Assembly: GCA_963666475.2 (NCBI GenBank)
Contig: CAXXJM010000001.1
Location: 1,178,001 to 1,242,000, forward strand
Origin: JBFHIZ01 sp963666475
Lineage (GTDB): Bacteria; Bacillota; Clostridia; Lachnospirales; Lachnospiraceae
DNA length: 64,000 nt
Direction: 5' to 3'
Both the position numbers and the translations under genes were made by a program. The notes under the pieces were generated by a model that saw only the letters and a program-made list of their open reading frames with translations, did no database searches and was not told the DNA's origin. Shown one piece after another: positions 24,641-32,714 of this stretch (the first letter of the stretch is position 1; the number at the start of each line of letters is the position of its first letter).

Positions 24641-25297
24641 CTATACTTCCTGTGATACTTTTTTATTTTTTTCAAACTGAATTCTCTCCGCTAAAGAAAA
24701 AGCGCAGCCGCAATAATCCTGACGATATAGTCCATATTCCTTGGAAAGTTCGATGGATTGTTTATATCCGTTTTTCTTCTTAAAATCCGAGGGCAAAAAA
24801 GACACCCCATAAACTTGTTCCAAATCATTTCCTATTTCATTGATACGCACAGCATTCTTTAATGGACTGATCGAAAGCGTCGAACAAAAATAATCAAAAT
24901 TATTTTCTTTTGCAATTCTGGCAGTTTCCCGAAGTCTCAATTCATAACATCGAAAGCAACGTTCTCCGCCCTCTTTTTCCTTTTCAAATCCTTTGACTGC
25001 ATTGAAAAAATCGGTGGTTTCATATGCTGCTTCCAGAAAAGAAATTGGAAAATCCGGATTTTCCTTATCCGAAAATTCCCGAATAAATCGTTTTTCTTCT
25101 TCCACACGCTTTTGATATTCTTCTATATCTGTAATGTTTGGATTATAAAATAAAATCGTAATTCGAAAAATGGAGGAAAGGTATTTCAAAACGTAAGAAC
25201 TACAAGGCGCACAACATGCATGCAAAAGCAGACGCTTCCCATAAGTTTCCTCTTGATTATGAATGATTTCTTCCATTTCCTTCTGAAAATTTCTCAA
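24641..25297 (-). CDS. queH: Epoxyqueuosine reductase QueH
   Basis: The product of about 218 aa belongs to the QueH (former DUF208) family, which performs the last step of queuosine synthesis, reducing epoxyqueuosine in tRNA. It carries the family's paired cysteines HACCAPCSSY near the N-terminus, ERCFRCYELRL in the middle and DYCGCAF near the C-terminus, consistent with metal and iron-sulfur binding. The start is one of two adjacent TTG codons; I prefer 25297, with AGGAG 7 nt upstream. It overlaps the end of the EAL gene (25294). argS follows directly. Confidence 0.9.
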   Translation of the reverse strand: MRNFQKEMEEIIHNQEETYGKRLLLHACCAPCSSYVLKYLSSIFRITILFYNPNITDIEEYQKRVEEEKRFIREFSDKENPDFPISFLEAAYETTDFFNAVKGFEKEKEGGERCFRCYELRLRETARIAKENNFDYFCSTLSISPLKNAVRINEIGNDLEQVYGVSFLPSDFKKKNGYKQSIELSKEYGLYRQDYCGCAFSLAERIQFEKNKKVSQEV

Positions 25298-27558
25298 CAA
25301 TTTTCTCCTAAATATTTTTCACAAAATTCATCCATGGGAATTGGCTTCCCATAATAATATCCTTGAATAATTGAGCAGCCTAAGTTCGTAATACTTTCGA
25401 GCTGTTCCTTTGTTTCAATTCCTTCACAGATTACTGACATTCCAATTCCTTGTGTCATCTCAATAATCTTTTGTAATATCAAACGACTTTTTTCTGTACA
25501 CATGGAATCGGAGGCAAATCCTCGATCTATCTTTATGACATCAAATGGAATATCTTTTAAAAGATTCAAGGACGAATATCCCGAACCAAAATCATCCATG
25601 GAAACCAGAACACCGATTTCCTTCAAATCGTTCACAATTTTTTCAATCGCTTTCTCATCATTTAAAAATACAGACTCTGTAATCTCCAATGTAATCAATT
25701 CTTTTGGGATCTCATACCGATCGATGATTCTTGCCACATTTAGCACATAATCTGAGTTATTCAATAATACCTTTGACTGGTTTACGGAAATGGGAACACA
25801 CTTTTTCCCCGCATCCAAAAGCTGTTTTTGCTTTTCACACACCGTCTCCAAAACATAATAGTCAATATTTTCTATAAATCCATTGGTTTCGAAAAGTGGA
25901 ATAAATTCACTAGGGAAGATCACGGTGCCCTCTGGTTTAATCCATCGGATTAGCGCTTCCGCCCCATACAATTCATCGGTATCGGCATTCCATTTTTGTT
26001 GCAGATATACTTGAAACTCTTTCTCCTGCAATGCCCTTTGCATATCTGACTCAATACGATCAATTCTTCGCATCTCATCTACAATGGAATCCGAATATAC
26101 ACGAGTCATCGACTTTGAGTCCGTCTTAATCATCTTTCGTGCTGCATTCGCCCGATCAATCATCATATCCACTTCTCGATCATATTCTCTGATCTGATAA
26201 ATTCCAACTTTAAAACGAATCGGAAATTTGATGCCAATCGTTCTTGCGTATTCATTGACAGACTGCCGATAATCTTCCCAGCGCATCTTATTTCCAGAAT
26301 CGTTGTTCACCAATACCACAAACTGATCACTATGCATTCTTGCACAAATTTCATTGGACAGGAAAATATCTTTTGCAATCGATACACATGCCCTTAGCAG
26401 TTCATCCGCCCGATCATGTCCATAGGCTTCATTGATATAGCGAAAATTCGCAATATCAAAACGTTCAACCAAGTAGGGAATCCCACGATTGGTCTCTAAG
26501 ATTTCATGTGCTCTGACTTTAAAATAGTTTAGATTCTTTCCCCTTGTTATTTCATCTTCATACGCCATTTTCTCAATGATTGTGGTCGTATTCATAGAAG
26601 TGACCCATACAAACAGAAGTAAGATCAAGCTCATAGTTACAATCACAATGCTACTAAGCGCCGTACGAAATACCGCCTGATTTATCACATGAATTACTGG
26701 AGTCGCATCATAGAATCCCATCAAGAACGTTCCTTCTTCTCTTGATATCAAGTGATATGCTAAGAGATAGTAATTCCCGTTACTTAATTCTATATATCTT
26801 GCACCGCTCCGATGCGTCTGCAGCTCAGAATAGAGTCCACTAAGCGATACACCAGAATCCGATGATTCTCCTACGGTCTCCAAAAACACAGATTCAAAAC
26901 TTGTACTTGCTGCATATGAATTCTCTGAAAGAGAATCCATTGCGACACTTTCGTGAAGATAGTCGGTCAAGTAACAAAATCCTTCATTCAACATATTAGA
27001 TATCAGAGCTGAGTTTCGAAAATTAGAAAGGTCATATAGTATTTCTACAGTACCTAGCTCGACATCATCATCCATTAATATTTTCTGGATGGAGAGAAAA
27101 GTCTCTTCTTCCCCCTGTAAATCTTGAATCACCAGAACCTGAACAGTCTCATTGTATTCCAACGCCAAAACAGGCATTTCTGCAATGCGAAGATATAAAG
27201 AATCATAAGTACTATATTCTTCCCCGTTCGCCAATTTTACAATCGCATCATACCTTACATCCTCATTTAAGATATCTAAGAGGAGTCTTGAATCATCTAT
27301 TGATGCATTCTGTTTGAAACTCGACTCAATTTTTGAAGACAAAACATCCAGCTGTTCACTCAACAATTTACATTCATCCACAAATGCTACATGGAAACTG
27401 GATATTTGTTTTACATATTGATCCATGTTATTTGACAGATATGTATCTTCAATATCATGTACATGAATGGTACTGATGATTAAGCTTAAAATCATCATGA
27501 CCATTCCTAACAAGATCATACGCTCTGAAAATCGATCTTTTGCGTATTTTCGCTTCAT
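25294..27558 (-). CDS. Membrane-bound EAL-domain c-di-GMP phosphodiesterase with degenerate GGDEF
   Basis: The 754-aa protein has two membrane helices (about 14-32 and 300-322) bracketing an extracytoplasmic sensor of about 270 residues. A GGDEF domain follows whose active site reads MHSDQF instead of GG(D/E)EF, so it is unlikely to make c-di-GMP. The EAL domain keeps its catalytic motifs (AEALIRW, LEITES, MDDFGSGYSSL, IKIDRGF, CEGIET) and should degrade c-di-GMP. GAGGG precedes the ATG. It shares an overlap with queH, an unrelated function. Confidence 0.9.
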   Translation of the reverse strand: MKRKYAKDRFSERMILLGMVMMILSLIISTIHVHDIEDTYLSNNMDQYVKQISSFHVAFVDECKLLSEQLDVLSSKIESSFKQNASIDDSRLLLDILNEDVRYDAIVKLANGEEYSTYDSLYLRIAEMPVLALEYNETVQVLVIQDLQGEEETFLSIQKILMDDDVELGTVEILYDLSNFRNSALISNMLNEGFCYLTDYLHESVAMDSLSENSYAASTSFESVFLETVGESSDSGVSLSGLYSELQTHRSGARYIELSNGNYYLLAYHLISREEGTFLMGFYDATPVIHVINQAVFRTALSSIVIVTMSLILLLFVWVTSMNTTTIIEKMAYEDEITRGKNLNYFKVRAHEILETNRGIPYLVERFDIANFRYINEAYGHDRADELLRACVSIAKDIFLSNEICARMHSDQFVVLVNNDSGNKMRWEDYRQSVNEYARTIGIKFPIRFKVGIYQIREYDREVDMMIDRANAARKMIKTDSKSMTRVYSDSIVDEMRRIDRIESDMQRALQEKEFQVYLQQKWNADTDELYGAEALIRWIKPEGTVIFPSEFIPLFETNGFIENIDYYVLETVCEKQKQLLDAGKKCVPISVNQSKVLLNNSDYVLNVARIIDRYEIPKELITLEITESVFLNDEKAIEKIVNDLKEIGVLVSMDDFGSGYSSLNLLKDIPFDVIKIDRGFASDSMCTEKSRLILQKIIEMTQGIGMSVICEGIETKEQLESITNLGCSIIQGYYYGKPIPMDEFCEKYLGENC

Positions 27559-27592
27559 GTAATTCCCTCATGTAATCCCTGTGTTTTTTTGC

Positions 27593-30500
27593 CTACTGAA
27601 AATAGGATACGCCACTTTCAAAGATCTTAAGATCCTGTTCCCCATAAATATTAATAGCGACTCCGTTACCAATACGTTCTGCATGTGCCATTTTCCCGAA
27701 GCAACGACCGTCTGGTGATAAAATTCCTTCTATGGATGCATAAGAACCATTTACATTCCACTCTTCATCCATGGATACATTGCCAAAAGGATCCGAGTAC
27801 TGTGTTGCCACTTGCCCATTTGCAAACAACTGATCAATCCATTCTTTTGGAGCAACAAATCGTCCTTCTCCATGGGATGCTGGATTCACATAGGTTCCAC
27901 CGAGTTCTGCTTTTTGAAGCCATGGTGAATTATTTGACACAACTTTTGTATAGACCATTTTCGAAATATGACGATTAATGGTATTAAACGTTAACGTTGG
28001 CGCGGTTTCCTTTTGTGGTGCGATTTCACCATTTGGAACGAGCCCAAGCTTAATCAGTGCCTGAAATCCGTTACAAATTCCAAGTGCAAGACCATCTCTC
28101 TGATTTAGCAAATCAGTAACCGCTTCCTTGATCTTTTCGTTTTGGAATGCAGTTGCAAAAAATTTCGCACTTCCATCTGGTTCATCTCCTGCACTAAACC
28201 CACCTGGGAACATAATAATCTGTGCTTGCTTAATTGCCTGTTCAAATGCCAGCACGGATGATCTGATATCCTCTGCGGATTGATTCTTAAAGATTAATGT
28301 TTTTACATTTGCTCCAGCTCTTTCAAATGCTAATGTGGAATCGTATTCACAGTTGGTACCAGGAAATACCGGGATGAAAACATTTGGTTTGGCGATTTTA
28401 TTTTTGCAAACATATATTTCTTTTGCAGAGTAAATGTTTGATTCTACTAATTCTTTTCCTTTTTTTGCCTTTGTTGGGAATACCTTCTCTAATTTACCTT
28501 CCCATTTTTCCTGTACTTTATCCAGTTTCAATACGAAATCTTGGTAAGTAATCTCTGCTTCTTTTTTTACCTCACCTATATAAGTATATGGTATCGAAAG
28601 TTGATTCATTGTCTCTTTTGAAACTTCAAATATCATAGCTGCCATTTCATTGGTAAAGAAATCACCATATCTTAGCGATGAATTTAAGGCTACACCAAGT
28701 TTATTTCCGTATGCCATTTTACTAATAGCCGGTGCAACTCCATGTGCATCCAAAACAAAGGAAGCTTTCATTTTCTTTGCAAGGATCAGATCTTGAACTG
28801 CTTCATACAGCGCCATTGTTTCTTCATATTTTGGAAGATCAAATTGATCTTTTGGAATAGAAACCATAATAACTGCATCGCCAGCTTCTTTTAACTCCGT
28901 TGTGACTGTATTTTGATGTTTTGCAACATTCACAGCGAAAGAAACGAGTGTTGGCGGAACGTCAATATCATGGAAGGTTCCTGACATACTATCCTTCCCG
29001 CCAATGGAAGGAAGACCATATCCCATTTGTGCATCATATGCTCCCAAAAGTGCAGCAAAAGGCTGACTCCATCTCGAAGGTTCGTTTGACATTCTTCTAA
29101 AATATTCCTGGAATGTAAAACGAATCCCTTTATAATCACCGCCTGCAGCAACAATCTTTGACATCGATTCTGTCACAGCATAAATTGCTCCGTGGTATGG
29201 GCTCCATGAGGATAGGTAAGGGTCGAATCCATAACTCATCATAGTCATCGTATCTGTTTTACCATCTAATACTGGCAGTTTTGCCAACATAGTCTGCATC
29301 TCAGATTTTTGATAAGTACCACCGTATGGCATGGTTACTGTACCCGCACCGATGGATGCGTCGAACATTTCTACCAGACCTTTTTGAGAACAAGTATTTA
29401 AATCACTAATACTTTCCAACCAAGCTGATTCTAAATCCTGATTTTCCAGTGCATCTTCTACTTTACTGTTTGCATACACATTAAAGTAATTGTCTGCTTC
29501 ACTTGGCATTTCGACATGCACATCTGTTTCCTGATGTGCTCCATTTGTATCTAGGAATGCCCTTTTTATATGAACAATTTCTTTTTCACGCCATTTTAAT
29601 ATCAAATCTTTTTCTTCGGTTACGATTGCAACCTCAACGGCTTCGAGATTTTCTTGGGCAGCATAGATCATAAACTGGTCTACGTCTTTTGGATCTACGA
29701 CAACAGCCATTCTTTCCTGAGACTCGCTAATTGCAAGTTCCGTCCCATCAAGTCCAGCATATTTTTTTGGAACTTTGTCCATATCTACAATCAGTCCATC
29801 GGCCAATTCTCCAATCGCAACACTGACTCCACCTGCTCCAAAGTCGTTGCATTTTTTGATGAGTCGACTAACTTCTTCTCGTCTAAATAATCTTTGAATT
29901 TTTCGTTCTGTAGGTGCATTACCTTTTTGGACTTCTGCCCCACATGTTTCAATGGACTCTTCAGTATGTACTTTGGAAGAACCTGTCGCTCCTCCACATC
30001 CATCACGACCAGTACGGCCTCCCAATAAAATAATGCGGTCTCCTGGATCCGAGTTTTCTCGTATTACATTTTTTCTTGGAGCGGCACCCATTACAGCACC
30101 GATTTCCATTCTTTTTGCCACATAATCTGGATGATAAATCTCTTTTACAAGGCCTGTAGCAAGTCCAATCTGATTTCCATAGGAAGAATAACCGATTGCT
30201 GCTCCTCGAACTAATTTTTTCTGTGGAAGTTTTCCTTTTAAAGTATCCTCTACCGGAATGGTAGGATCTGCCGCACCAGTAACACGCATAGCTTGATACA
30301 CATAGGCTCTTCCTGATAATGGGTCACGGATTGCTCCACCTAAACAAGTTGCGGCTCCACCAAAAGGCTCAATTTCCGTAGGATGATTGTGTGTTTCATT
30401 TTTAAAACTTACCAACCACTCTTCCGTCAACACCTTCCCATCACGTTCCATTTCAACAGGTACTACGATCGAACATGCATTTATCTCATCCGATACTTCC

Positions 30501-31381
30501 ATATCTTCCAATTTTCCATCTTTTTTTAATTTTCGCATAGCTAACAGGGCAAGATCCATTAGACAAACAAATTTATCTGTTCTTCCTGCAAAAATTTCAC
30601 TTCTAGTATCTAGATAATTCTGGTAAGTTTTTGTAATTGGAGTATGATAGAATCCATCATCGAAAGTAATATTCTTTAACTCGGTAGAAAAAGTAGTATG
30701 TCTACAATGGTCTGACCAGTACGTATCAAGTACTCGAATTTCCGTCATCGTAGGATTTCTCGTTTCTTCCTTAAAATAATTTTGAATATGAGCAAAGTCG
30801 TTCTCCGTCATTGCCAAATTCAAAGAATGATACAAGGAGTTTCGCTCATCCTCCTGCAAATCTATAAAACCATCAAGAATAACAATATCATCCGGTTCAT
30901 GATAATCTAGTTCCAAAGTTTCTGGTTTTTTCATACCCGTTTCTCTAGAATCTACTGGGTTAATACAGTATTCTTTAATTTTAACAAACTCTTCTTCTGA
31001 GATTTTGCCTTCAATTACGTAGGTCGTTGCTGTCTTAATAATAGGAGTTTCATTTTCGTTTAAAAAGCGAACACATTGAACAGCAGAATCCGCTCTCTGA
31101 TCAAACTGCCCTGGAAGATATTCTACACTAAAAACAAGAGCTTCATTTGCAACTGCGATTTCCTCATGAAATAACAGATCTACAGGAGGTTCTGAAAATA
31201 CTACATTACATGCTTCTTGAAATACTTCGTCCGAAATATCATCCACATCATATCGTATCAAGACACGAACTCTGTCCACCCCATGAATTCCAAGAAATCC
31301 TTTGATATCATCTTCTAGTTCTTTTGCCTTTACCGCATATGGTTCTTTTTTCTCTACATAGATTCGTCTTACCGTATTCAT
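27593..31381 (-). CDS. purL: Phosphoribosylformylglycinamidine synthase, long fused form
   Basis: The 1262-aa enzyme makes FGAM from FGAR, glutamine and ATP in purine synthesis. It has the PurS-like N-terminus, the two synthetase halves (SDHCRHTTF, FKNETHNHPTEIEP, GRDGCGGATGSS, IGGKDSMSG) and a C-terminal class I glutaminase (PVFPGTNCEYD, GGFSAGDE, GICNGFQALIKLG with the catalytic Cys). I start at the ATG 31381 (MNTVRRIYVEKK), 11 nt behind GGAGG; the TTG 18 nt upstream is part of that ribosome-binding site. The rest of the de novo genes present lie at 43-47 kb. Confidence 0.96.
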   Translation of the reverse strand: MNTVRRIYVEKKEPYAVKAKELEDDIKGFLGIHGVDRVRVLIRYDVDDISDEVFQEACNVVFSEPPVDLLFHEEIAVANEALVFSVEYLPGQFDQRADSAVQCVRFLNENETPIIKTATTYVIEGKISEEEFVKIKEYCINPVDSRETGMKKPETLELDYHEPDDIVILDGFIDLQEDERNSLYHSLNLAMTENDFAHIQNYFKEETRNPTMTEIRVLDTYWSDHCRHTTFSTELKNITFDDGFYHTPITKTYQNYLDTRSEIFAGRTDKFVCLMDLALLAMRKLKKDGKLEDMEVSDEINACSIVVPVEMERDGKVLTEEWLVSFKNETHNHPTEIEPFGGAATCLGGAIRDPLSGRAYVYQAMRVTGAADPTIPVEDTLKGKLPQKKLVRGAAIGYSSYGNQIGLATGLVKEIYHPDYVAKRMEIGAVMGAAPRKNVIRENSDPGDRIILLGGRTGRDGCGGATGSSKVHTEESIETCGAEVQKGNAPTERKIQRLFRREEVSRLIKKCNDFGAGGVSVAIGELADGLIVDMDKVPKKYAGLDGTELAISESQERMAVVVDPKDVDQFMIYAAQENLEAVEVAIVTEEKDLILKWREKEIVHIKRAFLDTNGAHQETDVHVEMPSEADNYFNVYANSKVEDALENQDLESAWLESISDLNTCSQKGLVEMFDASIGAGTVTMPYGGTYQKSEMQTMLAKLPVLDGKTDTMTMMSYGFDPYLSSWSPYHGAIYAVTESMSKIVAAGGDYKGIRFTFQEYFRRMSNEPSRWSQPFAALLGAYDAQMGYGLPSIGGKDSMSGTFHDIDVPPTLVSFAVNVAKHQNTVTTELKEAGDAVIMVSIPKDQFDLPKYEETMALYEAVQDLILAKKMKASFVLDAHGVAPAISKMAYGNKLGVALNSSLRYGDFFTNEMAAMIFEVSKETMNQLSIPYTYIGEVKKEAEITYQDFVLKLDKVQEKWEGKLEKVFPTKAKKGKELVESNIYSAKEIYVCKNKIAKPNVFIPVFPGTNCEYDSTLAFERAGANVKTLIFKNQSAEDIRSSVLAFEQAIKQAQIIMFPGGFSAGDEPDGSAKFFATAFQNEKIKEAVTDLLNQRDGLALGICNGFQALIKLGLVPNGEIAPQKETAPTLTFNTINRHISKMVYTKVVSNNSPWLQKAELGGTYVNPASHGEGRFVAPKEWIDQLFANGQVATQYSDPFGNVSMDEEWNVNGSYASIEGILSPDGRCFGKMAHAERIGNGVAINIYGEQDLKIFESGVSYFQ

Positions 31382-31406
31382 TCTTTTTCTTTCCTCCAAC
31401 TAGGTT

Positions 31407-31994
31407 TTATTCCACTTCTATTAATAAATTTTTCATAATAAAAAGCATTTCTTCATTGACCATTTTTTCTGAGACATTCATGGTCCTTGCACAGATTTTC
31501 ATTCCTTCTAAGAGAAACATGATACTTCTAGCCATACCCGCAGGATCCTGGCATGTAAATTGTCCACTGCCCACTCCAGAGACGATTAAGGACTCCACTA
31601 CTTTGCATGCAATATCAAATTGCGCATACAAGACATTTTTATTTCTAGGGACTTTATGAGCAAAATAATACTCATAAATTGCAAGCGTCAGCATTGGTTT
31701 CTTAGACACGATTTCTTTTTGCTGTTCGCGAAGAAAAATCGCAAATACATCTGCTGGTGTAGCTTCTCCAGGAATCTCACCTCGAAATAAAGAATCCGAT
31801 TCTTCTGTTTCGCGCTTTAATACAGCCTCGAAAATTTCCTGCGTACTTGAAAAATACAGATATAAACCCCCTCGGCTAATCTCACAAGCATCTACTATAT
31901 CCTTCATAGTCACGTCTTTGTATCCTTTTTCTTGAAAAACCACTTTTGCCGTATCGATAATAAATTGTTTTTTTTGTGCTGACTTATCTCCCAT
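31407..31994 (-). CDS. TetR/AcrR-family transcriptional regulator
   Basis: The 195-aa protein has an N-terminal TetR helix-turn-helix (TAKVVFQEKGYKDVTMKDIV, CEISRGGLYLYFSSTQEIFE) and a helical ligand domain. CGGAGA lies 7 nt before the ATG. It is placed between an uncharacterised 156-aa gene (22 nt upstream) and purL (26 nt downstream), so the three may be cotranscribed. No exporter is adjacent, so the target is unknown. Confidence 0.88.
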   Translation of the reverse strand: MGDKSAQKKQFIIDTAKVVFQEKGYKDVTMKDIVDACEISRGGLYLYFSSTQEIFEAVLKRETEESDSLFRGEIPGEATPADVFAIFLREQQKEIVSKKPMLTLAIYEYYFAHKVPRNKNVLYAQFDIACKVVESLIVSGVGSGQFTCQDPAGMARSIMFLLEGMKICARTMNVSEKMVNEEMLFIMKNLLIEVE

Positions 31995-32016
31995 TTTTAT
32001 TCTCCGTTTTCATACC

Positions 32017-32487
32017 TTATGCTAATGGCTGATCCCATGTTTCAATCAGCTCTTTTAATTTTTTGAGAGACCGATAATAAATCTCATTCTTTACTCCATC
32101 ATTCCACTCACTTGCTCTTGTCATACCACGCAGTACATATTTTGACAAAATGCCAATGATTGGTGATAGATCTGTTATTTTGGTCTGTTCAATTGCCTTC
32201 CATTCATCTTCTTTCGTACGAATATGTTGTCTGGCGTAAATATACTGATAGTTTTTATCAATCAAGTTGGTTTTCTGAGCATCTTTCACAAAGCTCAACA
32301 AGGTTGGATCATATGTCGGAATGGATAAAAACCCTTTTTCACTTTCATCTCCAGAATAATATCTTGTCAAATCCCTTCCGAGGGTTGTTTCAAACCATGG
32401 TAAATACTTTAACAAACGATGTACATCATCATGATACATATGAATTGCTTCTTTTTTACTTAGCTTATCCTGTCCATTATTTTGCAT
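32017..32487 (-). CDS. Uncharacterised 156-aa protein
   Basis: I do not recognise the family. The protein is soluble, mostly helical, rich in aromatic residues, with conserved-looking stretches LLKYLPWFETTLGRDLTRYY and YVLRGMTRASEWNDG; the latter ends in KLKELIETWDQ. GGAGA lies before the ATG. It heads a possible operon with the TetR gene and diverges from the 821-aa cyclic-nucleotide-domain protein gene. Confidence 0.6.
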   Translation of the reverse strand: MQNNGQDKLSKKEAIHMYHDDVHRLLKYLPWFETTLGRDLTRYYSGDESEKGFLSIPTYDPTLLSFVKDAQKTNLIDKNYQYIYARQHIRTKEDEWKAIEQTKITDLSPIIGILSKYVLRGMTRASEWNDGVKNEIYYRSLKKLKELIETWDQPLA

Positions 32488-32597
32488 AATTATTCTCCAT
32501 TCCTTTTTATGACATATATGTTTTATTTTAGCAAAACTTTATCTTTTTGTACATGGTAAGTTCTGTCAAAAATTCGCTTCTTTTCAACGGTTTTACA

Positions 32598-32627
32598 TTG
32601 GACATCTACAATATTTCGTCTTATAAT
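32598..32627 (+). promoter_or_regulatory. Promoter of the 821-aa protein gene
   Basis: TTGGAC (32598-32603), an 18-nt spacer and a perfect TATAAT (32622-32627) precede the gene by about 90 nt. No clear operator is visible in the leader. Confidence 0.6.
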
Positions 32628-32714
32628 AAACTTTATAAGAACTAATCTATTTTAACGAACACAAGACAAAGTACGATCGACTCAACTCTTTGAGAAGATC
32701 AGGAATGAGAGAAT

